Source: Syntrophomonadaceae bacterium (GTDB lineage: Bacteria; Bacillota; Dethiobacteria; DTU022). From it: DNA of 35,546 nt. Made by a program: the position numbers and the translations under genes. Shown here piece by piece: positions 24,469 to 32,798 of this stretch. The notes under the pieces were generated by a model. It was not told the DNA's origin and did not search any database. It worked only from the letters and a program-made list of their open reading frames with translations. The first letter of the stretch is position 1. The number at the start of each line of letters is the position of its first letter. The stretch lies in NCBI GenBank assembly GCA_007128625.1, contig SKXC01000033.1, forward strand, positions 1 through 35,546. The letters run 5' to 3'.

Positions 24469-26304
24469 ATGTCACAGGGCATACCGGAAAATATTGTTGA
24501 TGAGATAAGACAGCATACCGACCTGGCAGAATTGGTGGGAGACTATTTAAAGCTTGAAAGAAGAGGAAAAAATATGGTCGGCCTGTGCCCTTTTCACAGT
24601 GAAAAGACCCCTTCTTTCACGGTGTCGCCGGATAAACAACTTTTTCATTGTTTTGGATGTGGTGTCTCCGGTAATGTTTTTAGTTTTATCATGCAGCTTG
24701 AAAACCTGACTTTTCCGGAAGCAGCTCGTGTCTTAGCTGCACGTTCAGGGGTGAAGATACCGGAGCAAAGAAGGTCTTCACCGGGTGCAGAAGACTTAAA
24801 AGAAAAAATATACAACCTCAATAATCTGGCAGCCCGGTTTTACTCTTATTGCCTGAATAATACTGATTCAGGGGAAAAGGCATTAGAATATTTGCAAAAA
24901 AGAGGAATTGCCCGGGAGACAATAGAACAGTTTATGATAGGATATGCGCCTAATGACTGGACCGGTTTTTTTAAATTTGCTCAGAAGAAAGGCTTCAGTC
25001 CCGAATTAATGGTCAAGGCCGGCCTTGTATCACCTGGCAGAGAAAAGGGTTACTATGATCGTTTCAGGAACAGAATTATTTTTCCGATTCATAATATCAG
25101 TGGAAAGATTGCCGGGTTTGGCGGCAGACTTCTTGATGAAGGAGGCAAAGAAGGGCCAAAATACCTGAATTCTCCGGAAACCCCGGTTTTTGATAAGAGC
25201 TCAATTCTTTACGGTTTAAACCTGGCCCGTGAAGCAATAAGGCATGATAAAAAAGCCATTGTTATGGAAGGGTATACTGATGTAGTTACTGCTCACCAGG
25301 CCGGGATTAATAACACGGTTGCCTCACTGGGTACTTCACTCACCCTGGCCCAGGCCCGTCACTTGAAATCACAGGCCGATACTGTGGTTACCGCATACGA
25401 TTCTGATAGTGCAGGTGAGGCGGCTACCTGGAGGGGATTGAGTATCCTGCAGTCTACCGGCTGCCTGGTGAAGGTGGCAGAGCTGCCCGAGGACAGTGAT
25501 CCCGATGATTATATTAGGAAAAATGGAGCAGATGCATTTATTGAAAACACTAATAATGCTCAACCCCTGATGGAATACCGCTTATCGCGGTTAAAGAAAA
25601 AATATGATATTACTTCAGATAAAGAAAGAATGGATTATACAGAAGAAGTGATGAATATTTTGCTGGCAGCCGTTAATTATGTGGAACAAGATTATTATCT
25701 GAAAAAGTCTGCTGAAGAACTTGGCGTTGACGAAGAGGCTTTACGCAGTGAACTGAAGAAAAGGCGAAAAAAAGGCGGCCGTACCCTTAGTCAGGAGAAA
25801 AAGAAAATACCGGTAGAAGAACAAAAGATAAAGATCAGGCCTGCTGAAAAAATATTAATATCTTTAATGCTTCAAAGCAAGGAAATAGCCAATAAAAGTC
25901 GAAATCATTTACAACTTGATTTCATTGAGGATCTGCGGGTAAGAGAAATTTTTGAAGAAATTTTTAAGCAAACTGCAGGGGAATCATTTGCCGAAGCAAA
26001 TAAATTGCTGGATTGTTTTGAAGACCGGCAGGTAATTAATTTAATTACAGAGGCAGTAACCGATCCTGCTTTGCAGGAATTACAGCCTCAAACCGCGAAG
26101 CGTATGGCAGAGGATTGTATCAATCAACTTTATGAGGTCTGGGTCAAACGCAGGCAGGTAGAACTGCAGAAAAAGATAAAAGAATTGGAAATGCAAGGCT
26201 CTGAAGAACAAATTGAAAAATTATTGAGAGAACATCAGCATATATTAAAAAGAAAAGACGATAGTATCTTAACTAAAGGAAAAGGAGGGGATTTCAATGG
26301 CTAA
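24469..26304 (+). CDS. dnaG: DNA primase
   Basis: DnaG makes RNA primers at the replication fork. From ATG 24469 it has 611 residues; a GTG at 24460 in frame would add three, but AGGTG sits at better spacing for 24469. The CHC2 zinc finger uses Cys40, His43, Cys61 and Cys64 ([11 protein letters not shown] and FHCFGCG). The TOPRIM core follows with VMEGYTDVV and AYDSDSAG. A Lys/Arg-rich linker (about 430-455) leads to the C-terminal helicase-binding domain. The end overlaps rpoD by 8 bases, the classical dnaG-rpoD pair. Confidence 0.97.
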   Translation: MSQGIPENIVDEIRQHTDLAELVGDYLKLERRGKNMVGLCPFHSEKTPSFTVSPDKQLFHCFGCGVSGNVFSFIMQLENLTFPEAARVLAARSGVKIPEQRRSSPGAEDLKEKIYNLNNLAARFYSYCLNNTDSGEKALEYLQKRGIARETIEQFMIGYAPNDWTGFFKFAQKKGFSPELMVKAGLVSPGREKGYYDRFRNRIIFPIHNISGKIAGFGGRLLDEGGKEGPKYLNSPETPVFDKSSILYGLNLAREAIRHDKKAIVMEGYTDVVTAHQAGINNTVASLGTSLTLAQARHLKSQADTVVTAYDSDSAGEAATWRGLSILQSTGCLVKVAELPEDSDPDDYIRKNGADAFIENTNNAQPLMEYRLSRLKKKYDITSDKERMDYTEEVMNILLAAVNYVEQDYYLKKSAEELGVDEEALRSELKKRRKKGGRTLSQEKKKIPVEEQKIKIRPAEKILISLMLQSKEIANKSRNHLQLDFIEDLRVREIFEEIFKQTAGESFAEANKLLDCFEDRQVINLITEAVTDPALQELQPQTAKRMAEDCINQLYEVWVKRRQVELQKKIKELEMQGSEEQIEKLLREHQHILKRKDDSILTKGKGGDFNG

Positions 26305-27412
26305 AGATATAGAGAAAACAATTTCCCTGGAAGATGCTCAACAAGAGTTAATTGAGCGGGGTAAAACTAAGGGCTCACTCAACTATAAAGAGATCATTGA
26401 AACCCTTCAGCCCTATGAACTTTCAGTGGAGGCACTGGACAATTTTTATGATAAACTAGCCCAGCACGGGATAGATATAACCGATGATTCAACAGCTGAT
26501 ATTAAAGACAATGCCAAGGATGTTAATGCAGAGGAAGTAGTAAAAACTCAATCAAGCGAGCTTCTTACGGTTCCTGAAGGAGTCACGGTCAATGATCCGG
26601 TCCGTATGTACTTAAAAGAGATTGGTAAAATCCCCCTGCTTACCTCTGAAGAAGAAGTTGAATTGGCTAAGGCCATAGAACAAAACAGCGAAACAGCCAG
26701 GCGGCGCCTGGCCGAAGCCAATCTGCGTCTGGTTGTTAGCATAGCGAAAAAATATGTTGGACGGGGGATGCTTTTCCTGGATCTGATCCAGGAAGGCAAC
26801 CTGGGTCTGATTAAAGCGGTAGAGAAATTCGATTACCGTAAAGGTTATAAGTTTAGCACTTATGCTACCTGGTGGATTCGCCAGGCTATTACCAGGGCCA
26901 TAGCAGACCAGGCCCGAACAATCCGTATCCCGGTGCACATGGTTGAAACGATTAACAAGTTGATCCGTATCTCCCGTCAACTGGTTCAAGACCTGGGCAG
27001 AGAGCCTTTACCTGAAGAAATTGCCGAGGAAATGAACATCAGCGAAGATCGGGTCAGGGAAATTTTAAAAATTGCCCAGGAACCGGTATCACTGGAAACC
27101 CCGATCGGCGAGGAAGATGACAGCCACCTTGGTGATTTTATAGAAGACCACGAGGCCCAGGCCCCGGCCGATGCTGCTGCTTTTGAACTGCTTAAAGAGC
27201 AGCTGGAAGATGTTTTAGATACACTATCTGCCCGGGAAGAAAAAGTGCTGCGTCTGCGTTTCGGGCTCGATGACGGGCGCTCGCGAACTCTTGAAGAGGT
27301 CGGGCAGCATTTTGGGGTGACCAGGGAAAGAATTCGCCAAATTGAAGCTAAGGCCCTGCGTAAGCTGCGCCATCCAATGCGCAGCAAGCGTTTGCGTGAT
27401 TACCTGGAATAA
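26297..27412 (+). CDS. rpoD: RNA polymerase primary sigma factor RpoD (SigA)
   Basis: The housekeeping sigma factor, 371 residues, of the short Gram-positive form with a reduced region 1.1. Region 1.2 begins near [17 protein letters not shown]. Region 2 contains [20 protein letters not shown] and [17 protein letters not shown], which read the -10. Region 4.2 is [19 protein letters not shown] near the end and reads the -35. AAAGGAGGGG precedes the ATG at 26297. Promoters in this window with TTGACA/TATAAT and TG extensions fit recognition by such a factor. Confidence 0.98.
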   Translation: MAKDIEKTISLEDAQQELIERGKTKGSLNYKEIIETLQPYELSVEALDNFYDKLAQHGIDITDDSTADIKDNAKDVNAEEVVKTQSSELLTVPEGVTVNDPVRMYLKEIGKIPLLTSEEEVELAKAIEQNSETARRRLAEANLRLVVSIAKKYVGRGMLFLDLIQEGNLGLIKAVEKFDYRKGYKFSTYATWWIRQAITRAIADQARTIRIPVHMVETINKLIRISRQLVQDLGREPLPEEIAEEMNISEDRVREILKIAQEPVSLETPIGEEDDSHLGDFIEDHEAQAPADAAAFELLKEQLEDVLDTLSAREEKVLRLRFGLDDGRSRTLEEVGQHFGVTRERIRQIEAKALRKLRHPMRSKRLRDYLE

Positions 27413-27423
27413 AAAAATAACCC

Positions 27424-27452
27424 TTGACGGGTATATCGCTTTTAAGTATAAT
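27424..27452 (+). promoter_or_regulatory. promoter of tRNA-Asn
   Basis: TTGACG (27424-27429) and a perfect TATAAT (27447-27452) are 17 bases apart, and the tRNA begins 17 bases after the -10. It starts inside the short gap behind rpoD. Confidence 0.85.
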
Positions 27453-27469
27453 ACTGATGTCGATAAGGT

Positions 27470-27544
27470 TCCTCAGTAGCTCAACGGCAGAGCGACCGGC
27501 TGTTAACCGGTAGGTTGCAGGTTCGAATCCTGCCTGGGGAGCCA
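27470..27544 (+). tRNA. tRNA-Asn (GTT)
   Basis: The acceptor arms TCCTCAG and CTGGGGA pair (one T-G). The anticodon stem ACCGG/CCGGT holds the loop CTGTTAA with anticodon GTT. The T-arm is GCAGGTTCGAATCCTGC. CCA is encoded at 27542-27544. No terminator is seen before the convergent gene that ends at 27563. Confidence 0.96.
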
Positions 27545-27562
27545 ATTTTATGTCCTTTTTTA

Positions 27563-28243
27563 CTAACTGCTTTGCTTTTCCTTTCTCCATTCACAGCGGT
27601 TTCGTTTTGAGCAAAAGTCACAGGGCACTACACTGCTGCTCAGTTCTTTGCCTCTAGGGACAATAAAAGAAACAGATTTCCTGGGGATCATCAGGCAGCT
27701 TTCAGTTAAACGAACCCCAATTTTATCAGCAGGGAGAATGGAAAAAACCAGGCGCTGCTGTTCTATTGGCCACCCTTCCTGTCCGGGCTGAACGCGCATA
27801 CCCAAGGCTGTTTCAAGCTCGCAGGCCCTGGCGCTAATTATATCTTCCACCGTTTGTGATACTTTACGTACAGCGGCTATACCGGCCCCATCAAGCGCAA
27901 CTCCCATGATCGGGTTTTCACTCATTATTTCTTCCACTCTTTTTTCCAGTTCTCCACCAATCGTGCAGATGGCAATGTTTAGGTGCTCCGCGCCGGCCAT
28001 CGCTCTGCCAACCAGCGGTCCCTCAAAGCCTCCTCCTTCAAAGGTTATTTTCTGGTGCTCAAATCCGGTTACCTCGGTGATTGTGTAAACTGCAGCCGGT
28101 TTAATAAGCGAGTGAGTTTCTTCGATCACTTCTTCTGCCTGCTTAAAAAGTTTAGGGGAAGCCCGGTTTGGATCGATCCCCTGACCTTTTAATATGTCCT
28201 CTTCTGAAATGGTAAAATCAAATTCTTTGATCAGTTCATACAT
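27563..28243 (-). CDS. B12-dependent methionine synthase activation-domain protein
   Basis: A 226-residue stand-alone protein resembling the activation (SAM-binding) domain of cobalamin-dependent methionine synthase. The best-matching parts are QPGQEGWPIEQQRLVFSIL and ESCLMIPRKSVSFIVP. A C-terminal cysteine cluster, CDFCSKRNRC, could bind a metal or Fe-S centre. In anaerobes such proteins accompany split MetH or other corrinoid methyltransferases and are thought to help reductive reactivation of cob(II)alamin with SAM. No methyltransferase lies in this window. AGGAGG stands 8 bases before the ATG at 28243. The gene converges on tRNA-Asn with an 18-base gap. Confidence 0.82.
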   Translation of the reverse strand: MYELIKEFDFTISEEDILKGQGIDPNRASPKLFKQAEEVIEETHSLIKPAAVYTITEVTGFEHQKITFEGGGFEGPLVGRAMAGAEHLNIAICTIGGELEKRVEEIMSENPIMGVALDGAGIAAVRKVSQTVEDIISARACELETALGMRVQPGQEGWPIEQQRLVFSILPADKIGVRLTESCLMIPRKSVSFIVPRGKELSSSVVPCDFCSKRNRCEWRKEKQSS

Positions 28244-28302
28244 GGGGTAAACCTCCTGCTATATAAACACTATGTTTTCTATTTTAACTTGCCTGCAGGT
28301 TC

Positions 28303-28332
28303 TTGACAACAATCTAAAGGGTATGTTAAACT
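28303..28332 (+). promoter_or_regulatory. promoter of the CAT-Glu-Val tRNA operon
   Basis: A perfect TTGACA (28303-28308) is followed after 18 bases by TAAACT (28327-28332) with a TG extension (28324-28325). The first tRNA starts 38 bases later. It is divergent from the minus-strand gene ending its 5' side at 28243. Confidence 0.65.
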
Positions 28333-28370
28333 CATATAGCTGTTAAGGGTTGTTGAAATGCAGACGATGT

Positions 28371-28446
28371 GGGCCCATAGCTCAGCTGGAAGAGCTACCG
28401 GCTCATAACCGGTTGGTCCCAGGTTCGAGCCCTGGTGGGCCCACCA
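28371..28446 (+). tRNA. tRNA with anticodon CAT (elongator Met, or Ile2)
   Basis: The acceptor arms GGGCCCA/TGGGCCC pair perfectly. The anticodon loop CTCATAA sits in the stem ACCGG/CCGGT. The anticodon stem lacks the three G-C pairs of an initiator tRNA. CAT can mean elongator Met or, after lysidine modification of C34, Ile for AUA; I cannot separate these from the sequence alone. CCA is encoded. Confidence 0.93.
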
Positions 28447-28453
28447 AAATTTT

Positions 28454-28529
28454 GGCCCCTTCGTCTAATCGGTTAGGACACCAGCCTTTCAAGCTGGCAA
28501 CAGGGGTTCGAATCCCCTAGGGGTCACCA
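28454..28529 (+). tRNA. tRNA-Glu (TTC)
   Basis: The acceptor arms GGCCCCT/AGGGGTC pair with one G-T. The anticodon loop CTTTCAA sits in CCAGC/GCTGG, giving TTC. CCA is encoded. It lies 7 bases after the CAT tRNA. tRNA-Glu is one of the natural substrates of the selenouridine synthase encoded at 1599-2681. Confidence 0.95.
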
Positions 28530-28540
28530 TTTTATTTATT

Positions 28541-28615
28541 GGGCGAATAGCTCAGGGGGAGAGCACCTGCCTTACAAGCAGGGGGTCGCAGGTTCAAAAC
28601 CTGCTTCGCCCACCA
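28541..28615 (+). tRNA. tRNA-Val (TAC)
   Basis: The acceptor arms GGGCGAA/TTCGCCC pair perfectly. The anticodon loop CTTACAA in CCTGC/GCAGG gives TAC. The T-loop is TTCAAAA. CCA is encoded. It is the last tRNA of the three-gene operon. Confidence 0.95.
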
Positions 28616-28622
28616 ACAGGCA

Positions 28623-28660
28623 AGGGATTTCAGGGGTTTCATACTCTTGGAATCCTTTTT
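28623..28660 (+). terminator. terminator of the tRNA operon
   Basis: AGGGATTTCA (28623-28632) pairs with TGGAATCCTT (28648-28657) over ten positions, two of them G-U, with a 15-base loop, and the T-run continues to 28660. It begins eight bases after the tRNA-Val CCA. Confidence 0.7.
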
Positions 28661-28709
28661 AATATATGGCTCTGGATGTATTTTAATCAGGGGAAGAAAT
28701 GGAGATTGA

Positions 28710-29198
28710 TTAATTATCATAGTCACCGATACCGGGTATTACTGTGATTTCCCCGAGATTGTTAACTTCAACAAAGTAGTTTGGCTTATTGTTGCCCTGG
28801 TCTTTGGCCCACCTGTCAATATCTTTCCTTACGGGATCTGGTACTACAGGTGGTTTGCCCTCAATGTAATTACCAAAATAGCTATCTTCTTTATCTGAGC
28901 CTAAAGCAGGCAAACCTTCTTCTGTTGTCCCATCTGCAGATTTATGGTAAAAATACCCATCATTCATTAAAATATAATTGCCCCCTGTTCCATGTGCTTT
29001 ATACCATAAAGCACCGGCCCCTTTCAATACATATACATTTGCGTCATGAGCACTTTCTGCCGCTTTGCGCTGGAGACTCGTGCTGTAAATCAGCATTGCA
29101 ATCGTGATCAATACAGCTATAATAACCACAATAACCATCAATTCAACGAGGGTGAAACCTTTTTTATTTTTATTCAGTGTTTCCTTAAATTCCTTCAT
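28710..29198 (-). CDS. type IV prepilin-like protein
   Basis: A 162-residue protein with a class III prepilin signal: a short basic leader (MKEFKETLNKNKKG) and the cleavage site G-FTLVELM, followed by the hydrophobic helix VIVVIIAVLITIAMLIY that packs in pilus or pseudopilus fibres. The mature part (about 148 residues) contains Gly/Asp/Tyr-rich loops and no cysteine pair. No prepilin peptidase, assembly ATPase or platform gene is nearby, so the gene is an orphan. It may be a major pilin, a minor pilin or a competence pseudopilin. GGAAC before the ATG is only a weak ribosome site. A hairpin with a T-run lies in its leader. Confidence 0.88.
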   Translation of the reverse strand: MKEFKETLNKNKKGFTLVELMVIVVIIAVLITIAMLIYSTSLQRKAAESAHDANVYVLKGAGALWYKAHGTGGNYILMNDGYFYHKSADGTTEEGLPALGSDKEDSYFGNYIEGKPPVVPDPVRKDIDRWAKDQGNNKPNYFVEVNNLGEITVIPGIGDYDN

Positions 29199-29239
29199 GT
29201 AATTGCAGTTCCTTTCAAATCAAATATTCCTGAACAAAG

Positions 29240-29270
29240 CCTAAAAAATAAGGTGGCAATCGCTACCACC
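29240..29270 (-). terminator. hairpin with T-run in the leader of the prepilin gene
   Basis: On the minus strand GGTGG (29270-29266) pairs with CCACC (29256-29252), with further pairing possible inside, and TTATTTTTTAGG follows. It sits 42 bases upstream of the prepilin start in the same direction, so it would stop transcription before the gene unless relieved. On the plus strand it is followed by CTTTTATTT, so it could act both ways. The bases before it (AAGGGTGGTAGCG) resemble the T-box core but lack ACCGCG. Confidence 0.5.
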
Positions 29271-29362
29271 CTTTTATTTCTTGCTCCCATCACTATTTCC
29301 TGCCTCGATAATCATTTCTTCCATTTAGTTATATAATCCATTAAGATTAGGAGGCATTGATC

Positions 29363-29586
29363 ATGGATTCCTATGAACAATACGAGCAGGATTTTGCAAG
29401 AATCAGCGAAGACAATGAAATAATACTGGATGAATTTGAAAAATGGCTTTCTGTTAAAAAGCTGTCACAAAAACCATAGACAATCATCGTGATAACGTGG
29501 ATTTCTATAGATACGAATTCCTCTTTTATGAAGAAGGTATAGATACTTCAGAAGGGGTAGGTGCAATGGATTTTTTTGGCTGTTAA
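29363..29586 (+). pseudogene. frameshifted, truncated relative of an integrase-N-terminal (SAM-like) domain protein
   Basis: A well-marked start (AGGAGG 8 bases before ATG 29363) opens a 38-codon frame, MDSYEQYEQDFARISEDNEI and on to KKLSQKP, then TAG at 29477. If one A is added to the five-A run at 29469-29473, the frame continues as KTIDNHRDNVDFYRYEFLFY and ends at TAA 29584. The joined product, about 74 residues, reads like the start of a clostridial family with a phage-integrase-type N-terminal helical domain (pattern LDEFEKWLSVKKLSQKTI). The rest of the family is missing, so the gene looks broken twice. A sequencing slip in the A-run could explain the first break only. Confidence 0.55.
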
Positions 29587-29592
29587 TAACTT

Positions 29593-29608
29593 AGTTTTCA
29601 TGAAAACT
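29593..29608. repeat. 16 bp perfect palindrome
   Basis: AGTTTTCATGAAAACT is its own reverse complement. It lies between the gene remnant and the terminator at 29620-29653. It could be an operator half-site pair or chance in AT-rich DNA. Confidence 0.35.
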
Positions 29609-29619
29609 GTTTTAGGTAA

Positions 29620-29653
29620 AATACAGCCGGAGACTGCAGCCTCCGGCTGTATT
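29620..29653 (-). terminator. terminator of the DUF4282 gene
   Basis: AATACAGCCGGAG (29620-29632) and CTCCGGCTGTATT (29641-29653) form a perfect 13 bp stem with an 8-base loop. On the minus strand the stem's last bases run into TTTACC, and the DUF4282 stop lies 27 bases upstream. Confidence 0.75.
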
Positions 29654-29679
29654 ATGGACACCATGAAAGTTTATGTTTG

Positions 29680-30189
29680 TTAGCGGTTTAAACTTCTTGT
29701 AATTTCTTTTAGTTGGTCATATATATTGAAAAGCAGCATGATTAATTCCAGGTAAACTCTTAAAATGATGATTCCGATCAAGGCGCCTATTGGTGCTGCA
29801 ATAAGAGTTAATAATACCACTCCTATGCCGGTTGCTCTTATGGTAATTATCGAGCTTATAATTGCGACCAGGGCGCCAAAAACTATGGCAATAATGCCTA
29901 TTACGAATATAACCCTGATTATTTTAGGGGTAATTACCTCTCGCATCTGTATATCAAACAAAGATTTAAAAAACCCTTTTCCCTGGTCCTGATAATTCAT
30001 TATTGCTTCCTGAGAAGGATAGCTTGTTTCCGGTGATGCTTCTTCCCGGGGAGGATAGCTGTCTGGAGTAGTCTTGTCCATATCGTGTTCTTCGCCAATA
30101 AATGAGTGGCAGTGCTTACACTTAACTGCTTTCAGCTTTATTTCTCCTCCGCATAATGGACAGTTTCTAGATTCTTTTTCGTTCATCAT
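29680..30189 (-). CDS. zinc-ribbon DUF4282 membrane protein
   Basis: A 169-residue protein. An N-terminal four-cysteine zinc ribbon (CPLCGGEIKLKAVKCKHC, about 10-27) is followed by an acidic/Pro-rich linker (about 30-70). The C-terminal DUF4282-type domain begins FFKSLFDIQMREVITPKIIR. It has two membrane helices (about 92-114 and 121-145) and the conserved end RVYLELIMLLFNIYDQL. The family has no known function. AGGAGGGTG precedes two adjacent ATG codons; the second is equally possible. It has its own promoter and terminator and is monocistronic. Confidence 0.8.
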   Translation of the reverse strand: MMNEKESRNCPLCGGEIKLKAVKCKHCHSFIGEEHDMDKTTPDSYPPREEASPETSYPSQEAIMNYQDQGKGFFKSLFDIQMREVITPKIIRVIFVIGIIAIVFGALVAIISSIITIRATGIGVVLLTLIAAPIGALIGIIILRVYLELIMLLFNIYDQLKEITRSLNR

Positions 30190-30268
30190 TCACCCTCCTG
30201 TTTTTTACAGATTAACTGGTTCAGAAATACCTTGATCACTTGAAAGAATTAGTTTCTTGTCTCGGTAA

Positions 30269-30297
30269 ATAATATAACAAACAGATCAAGTTGTCTA
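30269..30297 (-). promoter_or_regulatory. promoter of the DUF4282 gene
   Basis: On the minus strand TAGACA (30297-30292, 5 of 6) and TATTAT (30274-30269, 5 of 6) are 17 bases apart. The start codon is about 80 bases downstream. The remaining 190 bases up to the HD gene at 30485 show nothing I can name; no certain promoter for that gene was found. Confidence 0.6.
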
Positions 30298-30484
30298 TTG
30301 TTGTTTAAGATTGAGTTGATCAAAAATGATTGTTCGCACAATTGCCAGGCAGGATTTTAAAAGCTTTAAAAGAACTTCATTATGTAAAGCGGTTTCAAAA
30401 TAAAAAAACTGGTCATAATTGATTACTGCACATCATCATGCTATGCTTGTTAGCCAAATTTTGAATAAGGAAGTGAGAATTAAG

Positions 30485-31066
30485 ATGGAAAAGAAGAAAC
30501 CAGACCGGGAAGAGGCTATGGCCCTTTTAAAAAAGCACAATAAAAACGATGCTTTAATCAAGCATGCCCTGGCAGTGGAAGCGGTTATGGGACATTTTGC
30601 CGAAAAATTTGGTGAAGAAGATCCGGAAAAATGGCGGGTTATAGGGCTGATCCATGATTTGGATTACGAAAAATATCCTGAGGAACACTGTATGAAAACA
30701 AAGGAGATCCTGGTGGAAGAAGGATGGCCGGAAGATTATATCAGGGCAGTCCAGAGCCATGGCTGGAAGATTTGTACGAATGTAGAGCCGGTGGAGAATA
30801 TGGAAAAAGTTCTTTATACCATAGATGAGCTTACCGGTTTAATTGTTGCCACTGTATTAATGCGTCCCAATAAAAGTATTATTGATCTTACCGCCAAATC
30901 GGTAAAGAAGAAATTTAAACAGAAAAATTTTGCTGCCGGTGTAAACCGTGAAGTGGTGGAAGAAGGGGTTAGTCTTTTAGGGATGGAATTAAATGAAGTT
31001 ATTGAAGATACAATCAAAGGGATGCAACCTGCTGCAGAAGAGCTGGGACTTAAAGGAGACCTGTAG
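30485..31066 (+). CDS. HD-domain protein (metal-dependent phosphohydrolase family)
   Basis: A 193-residue HD-superfamily protein. The metal ligands are seen as His in NDALIKHALAVEAVM, His-Asp in GLIHDLDYEKYPEEHCMKT, and QSHGW further on. It matches the small uncharacterised clostridial HDIG proteins that act, where known, on nucleotides or phosphate esters; the substrate is not predictable here. The frame is open from ATG 30419, but the ATG at 30485 gives the family-like start (MEKKKPDREEAMALLKKHN), with AAGGAAGTGAG upstream. It converges on the phoU end with a 79-base gap and no clear terminator. Confidence 0.8.
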   Translation: MEKKKPDREEAMALLKKHNKNDALIKHALAVEAVMGHFAEKFGEEDPEKWRVIGLIHDLDYEKYPEEHCMKTKEILVEEGWPEDYIRAVQSHGWKICTNVEPVENMEKVLYTIDELTGLIVATVLMRPNKSIIDLTAKSVKKKFKQKNFAAGVNREVVEEGVSLLGMELNEVIEDTIKGMQPAAEELGLKGDL

Positions 31067-31145
31067 ACTGGTTTACCCCGGTTCTATAACTTTTAGACTA
31101 TGAATGACCAAACGAATGAGCTAATAGAATTTGCTTTTGCTTCTT

Positions 31146-31823
31146 TTATTCATTGAGATTTCTTTTTTCTCCGGTAACCAAAAAAATAACTTCTTCGGCA
31201 ATGTTGGTGGCATGGTCGGATATTCTTTCCAGCCAGCGTCCAACAAATAGCAGATGTGTTGCCTGGGTTATTGTTTTAGGGTTTTCCATCATGATGGTCA
31301 GCAGCTCTCGGAAGATCTGCCCAAACAACATATCCACCTGATCATCATCTGTTCCCACCGCTATAGCCAATTCAACATTCTCTTGCACGTAGGCATCCAG
31401 GGACTGCTTGACCATTTTCTGGCTTAACACAGCCATCCGGGGGATGTCAACCAGGGGCTTAATCAGCGGCTGATCTGCTATCCGGAGGGTAATTTTGGAA
31501 ATGCTTGTGGCATAATCGGCCATCCGCTCCAGGTCATTAATCATTTTAAAAAGGGTGGCTACACGGCGTAGATCCTTGGCCATGGGCTGTTGAGTAGCGA
31601 TTACTTCCAGGCATTTTTCCTCTAATTCCTGTTCCAGCTGATCAATCTTATCGTCACCTTCAATTACAGCCCGGGCCAGGTTCATGTCCTGGTTTTTCAA
31701 GGCTTCGATAGAACGTCCGATGGCTTCTTCCACCAGACTGCCCATATATTGCAGATTATCCTGGAGCCAGTTCATTTTTTCAGCAAAAACGACTTTTCGA
31801 TTACCAGTTTCTAACCTGTTCAT
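31146..31823 (-). CDS. phoU: phosphate-signalling protein PhoU
   Basis: PhoU links the Pst phosphate transporter to the PhoR kinase and keeps the Pho response off when phosphate is plentiful. The 225-residue all-helical protein has the two three-helix repeats with metal-binding motifs: EGDDKIDQLEQELEE with DLRRVATLFKMINDLERMAD, and GTDDDQVDMLF with RWLERISDHATNIAEE. AAAGGAG precedes the ATG at 31823. It is the last gene of the pst operon. In the 50 bases before it, ATATCAAGA occurs twice. Confidence 0.96.
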   Translation of the reverse strand: MNRLETGNRKVVFAEKMNWLQDNLQYMGSLVEEAIGRSIEALKNQDMNLARAVIEGDDKIDQLEQELEEKCLEVIATQQPMAKDLRRVATLFKMINDLERMADYATSISKITLRIADQPLIKPLVDIPRMAVLSQKMVKQSLDAYVQENVELAIAVGTDDDQVDMLFGQIFRELLTIMMENPKTITQATHLLFVGRWLERISDHATNIAEEVIFLVTGEKRNLNE

Positions 31824-31873
31824 TTTTTATCTCCTTTTATATCAAGATTTATATCAAGACCTTGTATTGCAGT

Positions 31874-32725
31874 TTATCCAAAACGTCCGGTAATATAGTC
31901 TTCCGTGCGCTTATCCTGCGGGTTGGTAAATATGTTTGATGTAGTCCCCCATTCAATCATCTCTCCCTGCAGGAAAAACCCTGTATTATCAGAAATACGT
32001 GCAGCCTGCTGCATGTTATGGGTGACTATAATAATCGTGTAATCATTACAAAGATTCCTGACTAAGTCTTCAATGCGCTGGGTGGCTATCGGGTCAATGG
32101 CTGATGTTGGTTCATCCATGAGTAAAATACGGGGTTTAACCGCCAGGGCCCGGGCAATGCACAGCCGCTGCTGCTGGCCTCCGGATAAGGCTAAAGCCGG
32201 TTCATTTAAGCGGTCTTTAACTTCATCCCATAAAGCTGCCCCTTTTAGACTGTTCTCTACAATTTCAGTCAAAGCAGTCTTGTTTTTTAAACCATCAATC
32301 CGTGGACCATAAGCAATATTATCAAAAATACTCTTCGGAAACGGGTTTGGATGTTGAAAAACCATGCCCACTTTTTTCCGAAGATTTACTACATCAGTAT
32401 TTGGAGCATAAATATTCTTACCATGAATTTTTACTTTCCCTTCCAACCTGGTTCCAGGGATCAAATCATTCATGCGATTGAGAACTCTTAAAAAAGTAGA
32501 TTTGCCACATCCCGAAGGACCAATTAATGCAGCAACTCCTTTTTCCTGAACTTTTACCGTAACATTAAATAAGGCCTGAACGGGTCCATAAAAAAAGTTC
32601 AGGTTTTCTGCTTTTACTTCGCAGTACTCATTTTCAATACTTTTGTTTAATTTACCTATTCCATGTTTGGCAGTTTCCTGAATCCTGGTTTCCTCTATTG
32701 TGACTTTAGCATTTGTCGACATCAT
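31874..32725 (-). CDS. pstB: phosphate ABC transporter ATP-binding protein PstB
   Basis: The ATPase of the high-affinity phosphate importer. The 283 residues include Walker [10 protein letters not shown], signature [15 protein letters not shown], Walker [13 protein letters not shown] and the switch histidine in [16 protein letters not shown]. The segment [16 protein letters not shown] is typical of PstB. The first 35 or so residues are an extra, charged N-terminal stretch compared with the usual length of about 250. Two adjacent ATG codons at 32725 and 32722 follow GGGGAG. Confidence 0.97.
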   Translation of the reverse strand: MMSTNAKVTIEETRIQETAKHGIGKLNKSIENEYCEVKAENLNFFYGPVQALFNVTVKVQEKGVAALIGPSGCGKSTFLRVLNRMNDLIPGTRLEGKVKIHGKNIYAPNTDVVNLRKKVGMVFQHPNPFPKSIFDNIAYGPRIDGLKNKTALTEIVENSLKGAALWDEVKDRLNEPALALSGGQQQRLCIARALAVKPRILLMDEPTSAIDPIATQRIEDLVRNLCNDYTIIIVTHNMQQAARISDNTGFFLQGEMIEWGTTSNIFTNPQDKRTEDYITGRFG

Positions 32726-32798
32726 TTTTTACTAAGCTCCCCTACGGGAACTTTTAACACTCCCCTCGTTTTAATTATTAATAATCTGACTAATTGTA

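Noticed and set aside
29240-29270. Complete T-box or c-di-GMP riboswitch before the prepilin gene
   Set aside because: The T-box core lacks ACCGCG and no Stem I is seen. The conserved bases of the known c-di-GMP aptamers were not found.
28541-30484. Integrated element with attachment repeats at tRNA-Val
   Set aside because: I found no second copy of the tRNA-Val 3' end in the window and no integrase or phage gene.
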